Assembly (NCBI GenBank): GCA_963718775.1
Contig: OY970377.1
Location: 806,001 to 870,000 of the forward strand
Origin: VRUE01 sp963718775
GTDB taxonomy: Bacteria; Actinomycetota; Thermoleophilia; Solirubrobacterales; 70-9
DNA length: 64,000 nucleotides
Direction of reading: 5' to 3'
Shown: one piece after another, positions 1 through 7,478 of the stretch
How positions within the stretch are numbered: position 1 is the stretch's first letter
How the letters are laid out: each line of letters opens with the position of its first letter
The notes under the pieces: model-generated
Database searches by the model: none
Told to the model about the DNA's origin: nothing
The model's input: only the letters and a program-made list of their open reading frames with translations
Position numbers and translations under genes: made by a program

Positions 1-494
1 CCGGGAATCAGGGCGAGCGCCTGGGCCATGCCGATGAACAGCCCGTCCCGACCGTTCATCTCGGCCAGGCCTCGCTGTCGGGCGCCGACCCGCTCGGCGA
101 GCACCATGACGAAGGAGAAGAGGATGAGCGCCGAGCCGATCAGGTAGAGGCTGCGCGCACCCGACTCGATCTGGTCCTTGAAGATGAAGCCGAAGATCGC
201 AATCGGAATCGTCCCCAAGACGATGAACCAGCCCAGCTTTGCGTCTTGGCTGCTCTGCTTGAACGGCACCCGCAATTCACGCAGCCAGGCCACCGCTATC
301 CGCCAGAGGTCGGCGCGGAAGTAGATCAGCACCGCCGCCATCGTGCCGAGCTGGATCACGGCCGTGAACCCGGCGCCCGGATCGGACCAGCCGAGCAGCG
401 CCGGCACGATCCGCAGGTGCCCGCTGGAAGAGATCGGCAGGAACTCGGTCAGTCCCTGCACAAGACCGAGAACGATGGCTTCAAAGGTGCTCAT
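1..494 (-). CDS. uppP: Undecaprenyl-diphosphatase UppP (3' part beyond window)
   Basis: The gene runs off the left edge, so only the first 164 codons are seen. UppP/BacA is a membrane phosphatase that converts C55-pyrophosphate to C55-phosphate, recycling the lipid carrier for peptidoglycan and other wall polymers. The N-terminus reads MSTFEAIVLGLVQGLTEFLP followed by ISSSGHLRI, the acidic signature and SSSGH loop that define the family. Several hydrophobic helices follow, with a GARQRG-type loop. The ATG at 494 fits the family start exactly. A long palindrome lies just upstream at 513-618. Confidence 0.95.
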   Translation of the reverse strand, partial: MSTFEAIVLGLVQGLTEFLPISSSGHLRIVPALLGWSDPGAGFTAVIQLGTMAAVLIYFRADLWRIAVAWLRELRVPFKQSSQDAKLGWFIVLGTIPIAIFGFIFKDQIESGARSLYLIGSALILFSFVMVLAERVGARQRGLAEMNGRDGLFIGMAQALALIP

Positions 495-512
495 GGCGGC
501 GCATCCTATGGA

Positions 513-618
513 GCGCAAGGGACGGGCATCCCCTGCAGAAACCCGCATAGAAACCGCCCTCAGGGTCCTCGCCAGGGCGGGCTCCGATGTTTCCTCCGGG
601 GATGCCCGTCCCTTGCGC
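513..618. repeat. Long intergenic palindrome, 21-bp perfect arms
   Basis: Arms 513-533 and 598-618 are perfect inverted copies (GCGCAAGGGACGGGCATCCC plus one base on the left). The 64-nt interior holds a second 7-bp stem, CCGCCCT at 554-560 with AGGGCGG at 574-580. It fills the spacer between the divergent uppP and the small membrane protein gene, so it is not a simple 3' terminator. Its interior does not match the other palindrome families described here. Confidence 0.8.
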
Positions 619-632
619 TAGATTGCGGAGCC

Positions 633-893
633 GTGAAGACTCCCTCTCGCTCAACCAAAGCTCTTGCAGCATTCGGCGCCGCGCTGCTCTCGATGCTGCT
701 CGCGGCGCCGCTGGCGCTCGCCGAGAACGGAGTTGGCCTTGCCGGGCCGACGACCGACAAGACGGTCACCTTCTTCTGCTTCGGCGTGATCGCCTTCTTC
801 GCGATCCTCGTGATCGTGCTCTCGATCGTCCAGGGCCAACTCGAGAAGCGCAAAGAACGCCGTAGGTATGACCTAGAGCGCTACGGCTCGTAG
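633..893 (+). CDS. Small single-pass membrane protein, unknown function
   Basis: This 86-residue protein has a GTG start at 633; no better start lies between it and the palindrome. An N-terminal signal-like segment (about residues 8-30, ending AAPLALAEN) is followed by a short polar stretch, a second strong hydrophobic helix (about residues 43-65) and a basic tail, QLEKRKERRRYDLERYGS. The likely topology is short outside, basic tail inside. I recognise no family. The signal-helix-basic-tail layout resembles the N-terminus of the helix-hairpin-helix membrane protein at 14880-16625. The stop directly abuts the stop of the convergent HD gene. Confidence 0.6.
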   Translation: MKTPSRSTKALAAFGAALLSMLLAAPLALAENGVGLAGPTTDKTVTFFCFGVIAFFAILVIVLSIVQGQLEKRKERRRYDLERYGS

Positions 894-1739
894 TCAGTCG
901 AGACGGAAGCCGCTGAGCAGGCGCTTCTCGGTCTCGCCCTCGATCTTCGCGACGACTTCGACTTTGCCCTCCAGCGGCGTGCCGCGGATCTTCGTCGCCA
1001 GCAGGTCGTCGACCTGGAAGATGCCAGCGGAGTTGTTGAGCTCGATCTCGATCCGCACCGGCCGCTCCTCTCCCGCTTCGATCCGCACCTCGTCCACCGC
1101 GGCGGCCGAGATCGAGTGGATCCCCTCCTGCCCCGCTTCGATCGGCAGCCGGGTGCGCCCCTGCGCCATGTCCAACGCGTCGGCGACCCGCACCACCCCA
1201 GCCTCGAGCGTGTAGGGCTCCCCGCGCCGCCGATGCCCGATGATCGCGTGCAGGATCTCCGAGGTCACGATCGTCCGCTCTGGCTGCTTGTAGGAACCCT
1301 CAAGCAATCGTTCAAGAGCGCCGTTGGCAAGGAACAAGCTGTAGGCCTCATGGTCGGCCCTGTGGATCGACATGCCGACGTCATGCAGCAGTGCGCCGCC
1401 AGCGACAACCACCTCAGCGTCTTTCGGCGACATGCCGTGATCGGCGACAACCGCCGGCTCCACTCCCGCCTTGACCAACAGCCGCAGCAACCGCAGGGCG
1501 ATGTTGAGAACGATCTGCATGTGAACCCACGAGTGGTCCGACATCCCCAGCCGCTCGGCATGCACCTGCGCCATGTACCACCAACCTCGAACCTGCTCGT
1601 CCCCGTTGACCGCCTCGAGGAACCCCTCCAGTTTGCGGTTCCCCCGCGTCGGCGCCCGAACCTTCGCCTCGGCAATCGCTTCTTTCGGAGGCTTGCGTTT
1701 CGGCCCCTTCGGATCCGGCGTGGGTACTGCCTCAGTCAT
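894..1739 (-). CDS. HD-domain phosphohydrolase
   Basis: A 281-residue metal-dependent phosphohydrolase of the HD superfamily. The metal ligands are visible in order: a His in SDHSWVHM (about residue 73), the HD pair in ALLHDVGMS (119-120), His residues in ILHAIIGHRRR, and Asp in VRVADALD. This is an HD core without GGDEF, PAS or synthetase domains. The substrate cannot be read from the sequence; nucleotides or signalling nucleotides are family possibilities. The ATG at 1739 (MTEAVPTPDPKG) is preferred over a longer frame that would start inside the palindrome at 1756-1868. The gene is convergent with the small membrane protein gene, with no gap. Confidence 0.8.
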   Translation of the reverse strand: MTEAVPTPDPKGPKRKPPKEAIAEAKVRAPTRGNRKLEGFLEAVNGDEQVRGWWYMAQVHAERLGMSDHSWVHMQIVLNIALRLLRLLVKAGVEPAVVADHGMSPKDAEVVVAGGALLHDVGMSIHRADHEAYSLFLANGALERLLEGSYKQPERTIVTSEILHAIIGHRRRGEPYTLEAGVVRVADALDMAQGRTRLPIEAGQEGIHSISAAAVDEVRIEAGEERPVRIEIELNNSAGIFQVDDLLATKIRGTPLEGKVEVVAKIEGETEKRLLSGFRLD

Positions 1740-1755
1740 CGACACGATCGTAGGG

Positions 1756-1868
1756 GAGCGACCGGGCACCACTCCCCGCTCAACTTTTTGGCCTCTAAGT
1801 AGGGCGGCTCTCGCCGAGGGGCCAGGTGCCAAAAAGTACAAGCCGCAGGGAGCGGCGCCCGGTCGCTC
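1756..1868. repeat. Palindromic element, family I copy 1
   Basis: The outer arms 1756-1767 (GAGCGACCGGGC) and 1857-1868 are a perfect 12-bp inverted repeat. Inside is a second 10-bp stem, ACTTTTTGGC with GCCAAAAAGT, and a small GC hairpin. The inner motifs CCGCTCAACTTTTT and AAAAAGTACAAG recur in the element at 14764-14881, whose outer arms are entirely different. It lies between the Rpf-like gene stop and the HD gene start, both on the minus strand. Confidence 0.8.
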
Positions 1869-1877
1869 TCTCAGAGA

Positions 1878-2369
1878 TCAGCCGCAGATAGGCCACGGGC
1901 TGGAGCCCGATGCGGCATAGAGCAAAGCCGCGCGGTAGTCCTGCTCCTGCTCGGGTGCTGCAGCGGGGTCGCCGGACCCGCCGACGGATGCCCAGGTGCT
2001 GAAGCTGAACTGGTACTTGCCGCGGTAGGTGCCATCCGAGGAGACGATCGCCGGATCGCCGCCGGACTCACAAGCAGCGATTGCGTCGAGAGTCGCCTGG
2101 GAGACCCCTCCGGGGAGAGTGGCGTAAAGCTCGCGGCGTTCGCGGCGGAACCGGGCGACGCGGGCCTCTTCGAGGTTCCTGACCGTGACCCGAATCGTCT
2201 TGTGGAATCTCGCGACCGGCTGCTGCAGGACGCCTATCTTGGCTGGCCTCGCGTCAGCCACTCCAATCCGTGGCGAGGATGCCTCGTCGCCAGCGGCCGC
2301 GAGAGCCACGGCGGGGAAGGCGATGCAGGCAATCAGGACAGGGACAAAGTATGTGCGTTTTGTGAGCAA
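1878..2369 (-). CDS. Secreted Rpf-like (resuscitation-promoting factor) transglycosylase-like protein
   Basis: A 163-residue exported protein with a signal peptide (hydrophobic residues 8-25, VLIACIAFPAVALAAAG), a linker, and a C-terminal Rpf domain (about 90-163). The domain begins TLDAIAACESGGD, where Glu101 corresponds to the catalytic acid of the lysozyme-like fold. It continues with TYRGKYQFSFSTWASVGG and ends in a Cys-containing tail (SSPWPICG) that could pair with Cys100. Rpf proteins cleave peptidoglycan and promote exit from dormancy in actinobacteria. The start is TTG at 2369; the signal peptide begins immediately, so no longer start is needed. A CRP-like palindrome lies 35-50 nt upstream. 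Confidence 0.88.
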   Translation of the reverse strand: MLTKRTYFVPVLIACIAFPAVALAAAGDEASSPRIGVADARPAKIGVLQQPVARFHKTIRVTVRNLEEARVARFRRERRELYATLPGGVSQATLDAIAACESGGDPAIVSSDGTYRGKYQFSFSTWASVGGSGDPAAAPEQEQDYRAALLYAASGSSPWPICG

Positions 2370-2403
2370 GCGCGAGACCGTGGCGGTATTTGCGGCCTCA
2401 GAA

Positions 2404-2419
2404 CGTGATCGCGCTCACA
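2404..2419 (-). promoter_or_regulatory. CRP/GlxR-type operator upstream of the Rpf-like gene
   Basis: On the minus strand the site reads TGTGAGCGCGATCACG, one base from the CRP-family consensus TGTGA-N6-TCACA, centred about 42 nt upstream of the TTG start. A second small palindrome, CTCACATAGTGAG, lies next to it at about 2424-2436. Cyclic-AMP receptor-type regulators are known to control rpf genes in mycobacteria and corynebacteria, so the placement makes sense. No promoter boxes could be assigned with confidence. Confidence 0.55.
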
Positions 2420-2526
2420 CTGCTCACATAGTGAGTGACGATCGATACGTGCGCAGGCACGGACCGTGACATTTTTTCGTGTTAACGAAGGCGATCTTGC
2501 ACGGGTAGCGGGCGAAAACGCCGCGC

Positions 2527-3570
2527 TCAGACTGCCTTGGCGCTGAGCATCGCCAGGCTCGGCAGGGTGCGGAAAGTCTTCTTCTCTGCCGGGCCGAAAC
2601 CGGAGTCGGCGAGCCAGCTCGAGACCTGCTCGACGGTGTAGGTGTCGGCGCCCGAGGTGAGGTGGAAGAAGAGGCCGAGGATCGAGCCGGAGTCGGGCGG
2701 CTGGCCGTCGGGGCGGTCGTAGAGCTCGAGGATGCAGAGCGGGGCGCCGGGGCGCAGGACGGCGCCGATGCGGCTGAACAGCTCACGCGCCTGCTCGGGG
2801 CTCAGGTGGTGGACGATGTTGAAACAGAGGGCGCCGTCGTGGGGCCCGCCGAAGTCGGCCTCGAACATGTCGCCCTCGAGGTGGTGGACGCGGTCCTCCA
2901 TGCCTGCGCCCGAGACGATCTCGCGGCCGATCCGAGCGCTGCCGGGAAGATCGACGACGGTCGACTTCAGCCCTGGATGCTGGCGGCAGAGCGCCATCGA
3001 GAACTCGCCATGGGCGCCGGCCACGTCGAGCAGCGAGTGGGCATTGCGGGCCAGCGGCACCGCCTTCGCCACCTCGCCGGAGCTGAGCCGGGCGATTTGG
3101 TACTGGCCGCGAATGTAGGAGCGCCAGTAGGGATCGTCGGCCGGCTTGTCGTGCAGCTCGACGTGGCGACCGTCGCGGACCAGGTCCTCGAGCCCCTGCC
3201 ACCACTGCCAGTACTCAGCGGTGTCGGCTAGGAAGTCGCCAAGGTAGTGATCGGAGCTGGGGTCGAGCCAGCGGCGGGCGCGGTCGGTCATCTCGTAGCG
3301 CCCGTCCGGTCGCATCTCGACATGTCCCATCGAGGCGATGACGTCGAGGACCAGCTCGGTCCCCGTCGTCTGCAGGCCCAGATGCTCGGCGAGCTCAGCC
3401 GGCTCACGCGGCGCCTCGGCCAGCGCCGCCAGCATCCCCGTGCGCTGGGCGACCTGGAGCGAGCGGGCCACCGGCATCGCGAACATCGCCTCGCCGATCG
3501 GCGTCGGCAGCCGGTTGAGCATCAGCCCGATTCGCTCAGTCAGTCCGTCAGGCGCAGCCGTAATCCGCAT
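2527..3570 (-). CDS. SAM-dependent O-methyltransferase (COMT/acetylserotonin-type)
   Basis: A 347-residue two-domain methyltransferase. The N-terminal part (about 25-100) is the winged-helix dimerisation domain, with AMFAMPVARSLQVAQRTGML and a following helix-turn-helix-like stretch. The C-terminal Rossmann domain carries motif I as LLDVAGAHGEFSMAL, then an acidic VVDLPG at the end of strand 2 and the FNIVHHLSPEQ segment. Relatives methylate hydroxyls of small aromatic or polyketide-like compounds; the substrate is not predictable. It is divergent from purU, sharing a 66-nt region with a strong hairpin. The adjacent P450 cluster makes secondary metabolism plausible but unproven. Confidence 0.85.
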   Translation of the reverse strand: MRITAAPDGLTERIGLMLNRLPTPIGEAMFAMPVARSLQVAQRTGMLAALAEAPREPAELAEHLGLQTTGTELVLDVIASMGHVEMRPDGRYEMTDRARRWLDPSSDHYLGDFLADTAEYWQWWQGLEDLVRDGRHVELHDKPADDPYWRSYIRGQYQIARLSSGEVAKAVPLARNAHSLLDVAGAHGEFSMALCRQHPGLKSTVVDLPGSARIGREIVSGAGMEDRVHHLEGDMFEADFGGPHDGALCFNIVHHLSPEQARELFSRIGAVLRPGAPLCILELYDRPDGQPPDSGSILGLFFHLTSGADTYTVEQVSSWLADSGFGPAEKKTFRTLPSLAMLSAKAV

Positions 3571-3595
3571 CCAGATTCACCCTACCCGCCAAACT

Positions 3596-3646
3596 CGAAC
3601 TGCATCAAATTTCCGTCCCAGCAGACCGGGAATTTGATGCAGTTCG
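3596..3646. repeat. Palindromic hairpin, family III copy 1
   Basis: Arm 3596-3611 (CGAACTGCATCAAATT) pairs perfectly with 3631-3646. The stem extends four more pairs, including one G-T, around an 11-nt loop. The same CGAACTGCATCAA arm recurs at 30588-30638 with a different inner stem that still pairs. The right arm contains the purU ATG at 3637, so in the mRNA the start codon would be inside the stem. Confidence 0.8.
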
Positions 3647-4518
3647 GCCGGAGCGGGGATGATTGGGCCATCGCCGAGACGCCGACATCGCGCCTGCTGC
3701 TCGCCTGCCCCGACCAGCCGGGGTTGATCGCCGCGGTCAGCGGCTTCCTCGCCGACGCCGGCCTCAACATCGTCGACGCCGACCAGCACTCCAGCGACGA
3801 GGGCCGCTTCTTCATGCGAATGGTCTTCGACGCGGTCCCCAGCGACAAACGCGACGACGTCTACGGCCGCTTCGAGCGGGAGATCGCGACGCGATTCGAG
3901 ATGGAGCATCGCTTCGACGAGTCCGATGAGCGCCGGCGGGTGGCGATCATGGTCTCGCGCGAAGACCACTGCCTCTCCGACCTGCTCTGGCGCTGGCGCA
4001 GCGGCGAGCTCGGCGCCGAGATCGTCGCGGTGATCTCCAACCACGCGGACCATCGCGATCAGGTCGCCTCGCTCGGCCTGCCCTTCCACCACGTGCCGGT
4101 CGAGCCCGGGGCGCGCGAGGAGGCGGAGGAGCAGACGCTGGAGTTGCTCGCCGGCATCGACCTGCTCGTCCTCGCCCGCTACATGCAGATCCTCTCGGCC
4201 GAGTTCCTGCGCCGGCTGGACGCCCCGGCGATCAACATCCACCACAGCTTCCTGCCCGCCTTCGTCGGCGCCGACCCCTACCGCCGCGCCCACGAGCGCG
4301 GCGTCAAGCTGATCGGCGCCACTGCCCACTACGTCACCGAGGAGCTCGATGCCGGCCCGATCATCGACCAGGACGTCACCCGGGTAAGCCACCGCGACGA
4401 GGTCGACGACCTGAAGCGGATCGGCCGCGATATCGAGCGCCTCGTCCTCTCCCGCGCCGTCAAGGCCCACCTCGACGACCGCGTCCTGCTCGACGGCGCC
4501 CGCACGATCGTCTTCTGA
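3637..4518 (+). CDS. purU: Formyltetrahydrofolate deformylase PurU
   Basis: A 293-residue enzyme that hydrolyses 10-formyl-THF to formate and THF, balancing one-carbon pools for purine and glycine metabolism. The N-terminal ACT domain (about 15-90) reads LLLACPDQPGLIAAVSGFLADAG. The C-terminal formyltransferase-fold domain holds VLARYMQILS, the catalytic INIHHSFLPAF and the ATAHYVTEELDAGPII signature. Length and start match the family. An in-frame TTG lies immediately before the ATG. There is no obvious ribosome binding site because the upstream bases form the family III hairpin. Confidence 0.95.
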   Translation: MQFGRSGDDWAIAETPTSRLLLACPDQPGLIAAVSGFLADAGLNIVDADQHSSDEGRFFMRMVFDAVPSDKRDDVYGRFEREIATRFEMEHRFDESDERRRVAIMVSREDHCLSDLLWRWRSGELGAEIVAVISNHADHRDQVASLGLPFHHVPVEPGAREEAEEQTLELLAGIDLLVLARYMQILSAEFLRRLDAPAINIHHSFLPAFVGADPYRRAHERGVKLIGATAHYVTEELDAGPIIDQDVTRVSHRDEVDDLKRIGRDIERLVLSRAVKAHLDDRVLLDGARTIVF

Positions 4519-4575
4519 GAGAGGGCTGCCGCCCTGTCGCGCCGGGCCGCCGAGCGCTTGGGCGGGATTCTAAAA

Positions 4576-4603
4576 AAGAGATCTTTCATTAACATAATCT
4601 CTT
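4576..4603. promoter_or_regulatory. AT-rich inverted repeat before first P450
   Basis: AAGAGAT at 4576-4582 and ATCTCTT at 4597-4603 form 7-bp inverted arms 14 nt apart, in an AT-rich patch that contrasts with its surroundings. It ends 5 nt before the ATG of the first P450. It could be an operator or part of the promoter; no regulator gene is adjacent. Confidence 0.35.
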
Positions 4604-4607
4604 GTTT

Positions 4608-5987
4608 ATGGGACAGGGGATCTCGCCAACGCGTGCCGCGACACCCTCCTTCCCGCCCGGCCCCAGGACGCCCGCGCCGATCCAGGGCTTGCGGCTGCTA
4701 CGCGACCCACTCTCTTTCGCCCTCGACATCCATCGCCGCTACGGCGACGTCTTCGCCGTCTCGGTCCCCGTCTTCGGCAGAGCCGTCTACCTGGCCAGTC
4801 CGGAGACGGTCAAAACCGTCTTCACCGGCTCGCCAGATCGATTCCACGGGGGCGAGATGATGGCCACGATCATGGAGCCGACGGTGGGAACAAACTCGGT
4901 GATCACTCTCGACGGCGCACCGCACCTGCGCCGGCGCAAGCTCCTCCTCGGCCCCTTTCACGGCGATAGCATTCGGCACTACGGCGAGCTGATGCGCGAG
5001 ATCACCCTCGAGGAAATCGAGACCTGGCCACTCGGCGAGCCCTTCGCGCTGCTGCCGCATTTCCAGAGGATCACCCTCGGCGTGATCCTCAAGTCCGTCC
5101 TCGGCGTCCACGACCCCCAGCGCCTCGACCAAGCCGCGACCCTGATCGGCGCCTACCAGAAGCGTGCCCCACTGGTCAGCCTGATCGCGCCCCTGCGTCG
5201 CGACTTCGGGCCCTGGAGCCCTTGGGCGCGCTTCCTGCGCGTGCGTGACGCGCTTGACGAGTTCGTCTACGACCTGATCGAGACACGGCGCCAGCAGGCG
5301 AGCCCGGAGGGCCAGGACGACATCCTCTCGCTGCTCATGCAAGCTCGCCAAGACGACGGCACGGCGTTGAGCGACAAAGAGCTGCGCGACGAGCTGGCCG
5401 GCCTGATCGGCGCCGGCTACGAGACCACCGCGAACCTCCTCTCCTTCGCGATCGAGCGCCTGCTCCGCACACCTCGGGCCCTGACGCGGCTGCGTGAATC
5501 GATCGCGGCCGGCGAGGACGACTACCTGGACGCGACGGTGAAAGAGACCCTGCGAGCGCGGCCGGTCTCCCCCAACGTCGCGCGCAAGCTCACCACGCGC
5601 ACCGAGATCGGCGGCTTCCAGCTGGAGGCCGGAACCGTCGTCTTCCCCGCGACCTCGGTCCTCCACTACCGCGAGGACCTCTTCCCCGAGCCCTATGAGT
5701 TCCGCCCCGAGCGCTTCCTCGACGGCAAGGCCGACAACTACGCCTGGATCCCCTTCGGCGGTGGCGTGCGGCGCTGCATCGGCGCGCCGTTTGCCGAATA
5801 CGAGATGCGAACCGTCTTACGGACCGTCCTCGAACACGCGGATCTCCGCGCCGCCGATGCCAAGCCCGAGCGGGTGAAGTTCCGTACCGCCACTCTCACC
5901 CCGGCAAAGGGCGCCCGTGTCGTCATGGAGCGCCGCCTCGATGCGACGCCGCGGGCAAGCGCCCCCGCGGCTGCGCCTAGCCGCTGA
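4608..5987 (+). CDS. Cytochrome P450, first of three tandem paralogues
   Basis: A 459-residue soluble bacterial P450 monooxygenase. The I-helix oxygen-activation motif is GAGYETTANLL, the K-helix ExxR is KETLRARPV, and the heme-ligand loop is PFGGGVRRCIGAP with the thiolate Cys near residue 390. The B-C region HLRRRKLLLGPFHG resembles actinobacterial CYP135/CYP138-like enzymes (recognition by eye). No ferredoxin or reductase gene is nearby, so electrons must come from elsewhere. The ATG at 4608 is used; an in-frame TTG at 4602 would add two residues. Substrate unknown. Confidence 0.93.
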   Translation: MGQGISPTRAATPSFPPGPRTPAPIQGLRLLRDPLSFALDIHRRYGDVFAVSVPVFGRAVYLASPETVKTVFTGSPDRFHGGEMMATIMEPTVGTNSVITLDGAPHLRRRKLLLGPFHGDSIRHYGELMREITLEEIETWPLGEPFALLPHFQRITLGVILKSVLGVHDPQRLDQAATLIGAYQKRAPLVSLIAPLRRDFGPWSPWARFLRVRDALDEFVYDLIETRRQQASPEGQDDILSLLMQARQDDGTALSDKELRDELAGLIGAGYETTANLLSFAIERLLRTPRALTRLRESIAAGEDDYLDATVKETLRARPVSPNVARKLTTRTEIGGFQLEAGTVVFPATSVLHYREDLFPEPYEFRPERFLDGKADNYAWIPFGGGVRRCIGAPFAEYEMRTVLRTVLEHADLRAADAKPERVKFRTATLTPAKGARVVMERRLDATPRASAPAAAPSR

Positions 5988-5996
5988 GAGAGGCAA

Positions 5997-6014
5997 ACTG
6001 GCTGACCAGCCAGT
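5997..6014. promoter_or_regulatory. Palindrome ACTGGCTG-AC-CAGCCAGT before second P450
   Basis: Perfect 8-bp arms with a 2-nt centre lie between the first P450 stop and the second P450 start. The compact symmetric form suits a TetR- or GntR-type operator. It could equally be a small hairpin attenuating read-through between the two genes. Confidence 0.4.
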
Positions 6015-6035
6015 CGATCGTCTATGGTGCGTTCG

Positions 6036-7391
6036 ATGGAGCAGGCAACGATTCCGCGCGCCCCCGCCGCCGCGACCGCGCGCACCGATCCGCCCCCCGG
6101 CTCGAGAGCGACGTCGCTGCTGCAGGCGCTGCGCTACGCGCGTGATCCACTCGGCTTCCTGATCCACCTGCAACGCCGCTACGGGGACATCTTCAGCGTT
6201 TCGTTTCCGTTCTTCGGTCGTCTCTACTACGTCGCCGACCCGGCACTGGTGAAAGCGATGTTCACCGGCTCGCCCGAGCAGTTCCATGCCGGCGAGGCCA
6301 ACGCGACGGTGCTCGAGCCGGCGCTCGGGCCCAACTCGGTGCTCACCCTCGACGACGCCCCCCACATGCGGCAACGCAAGCTCCTCCTCCCTCCCTTCCA
6401 CGGCGAGCGGGTCCGCGGCTATGGCGAGCTGATCCGCGAGACGACCGTCAAGCAAATGGGGACCTGGCCGGTGGGTGAGGCCTTCGCCTTGCGCCCGCAT
6501 ACGCAGCGGATCACCCTGGCGGTGATCATGCGCGCCGTCTTCGGGGTCCATGACGAGGAGCGCCTGGAGCGCTTCGAGGCGCTGATCGACGACTTCGGCA
6601 AGCGGGTCGGCCTGATCACCACCTTCCCCGCCCTGCGTCGCAATTTCGGCCCCGGCAGCCCCTGGCCACGCTTCCTGCGCTCGCGCGACAGGCTCGACGA
6701 GTTCATCTACGAGGAGATCGGCCTGCGTCGCAAGGAGGTCGAGGGTGGCGAGAAAGGGCACGACGACGTGCTCTCACTGCTGCTGCGGGCGCGCGATGAC
6801 GACGGCGCCCCGATGAGCGACGAAGAGCTGCGCGACGAGCTCGTCACCGTGCTCGGCGCCGGCCACGAGACGACGGCGACCGGCCTGGCATGGGCTATGG
6901 AGCGGCTGCTGCGCAGCCCGCGCGTGCTGAGCAAGCTGCGCGACTCGATCGCTGCTGGCGAGGACGACTACCTCGACGCCACCGTCAAGGAGACGCTGCG
7001 GGCGCGGCCGGTGATCGTCGACGTCGCCCGCCGCCTCACCGCGCCGGCCCAGATCGGCGGCTACGAGCTACCAGCAGGCTCCTTCGTGATGGCGGCGATC
7101 GCCGCCCTGCACTATCGCGAGGACCTCTTCGCCGACCCGGAGGAGTTCCGCCCCGAGCGCTTCCTCGACGGCAAGGCCGACAACTACGCCTGGATCCCCT
7201 TCGGCGGTGGCGTGCGGCGCTGCATCGGCGCGGCCTTCGCCGAATACGAGATGCGGATCATCCTCAAGGAGATCGTCGAGCGGGCCGACCTCAGCGTCCC
7301 CGACTCCAGGCCCGAGCGAGTCAAGGTCCGCAACATCACCCTCGCCCCCGGCAAGGGCACCCGCGTCAGGCTGGATCGCCCGCTGCGCTGA
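6036..7391 (+). CDS. Cytochrome P450, second paralogue
   Basis: A 451-residue P450 closely related to its neighbours. Motifs are MRQRKLLLPPFHG in the N-terminal half, the I-helix GAGHETTATGLAW, KETLRARPV for ExxR, and PFGGGVRRCIGAA with the heme Cys near residue 396. The ATG at 6036 gives MEQATIPRAP, matching the MEQATI start of the third P450; an ATG four codons upstream (6024) is the alternative. A 90-nt stretch around the heme loop (7143-7232) is identical in DNA to 5697-5786 of the first P450, far more conserved than the rest of the genes. Confidence 0.93.
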   Translation: MEQATIPRAPAAATARTDPPPGSRATSLLQALRYARDPLGFLIHLQRRYGDIFSVSFPFFGRLYYVADPALVKAMFTGSPEQFHAGEANATVLEPALGPNSVLTLDDAPHMRQRKLLLPPFHGERVRGYGELIRETTVKQMGTWPVGEAFALRPHTQRITLAVIMRAVFGVHDEERLERFEALIDDFGKRVGLITTFPALRRNFGPGSPWPRFLRSRDRLDEFIYEEIGLRRKEVEGGEKGHDDVLSLLLRARDDDGAPMSDEELRDELVTVLGAGHETTATGLAWAMERLLRSPRVLSKLRDSIAAGEDDYLDATVKETLRARPVIVDVARRLTAPAQIGGYELPAGSFVMAAIAALHYREDLFADPEEFRPERFLDGKADNYAWIPFGGGVRRCIGAAFAEYEMRIILKEIVERADLSVPDSRPERVKVRNITLAPGKGTRVRLDRPLR

Positions 7392-7478
7392 GCCCCCGAT
7401 TTTCGGCAAGCCACCGCGCCGAAAGGATCACAAACACCTTAGTTCTTTTTCCGCCGATCCAATGTACGATCGCCACCC

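Noticed and set aside
2370..2526. c-di-AMP (ydaO-type) riboswitch before the Rpf-like gene
   Set aside because: Such riboswitches often precede rpf genes, but the spacer is only 157 nt and none of the conserved ydaO segments could be found.
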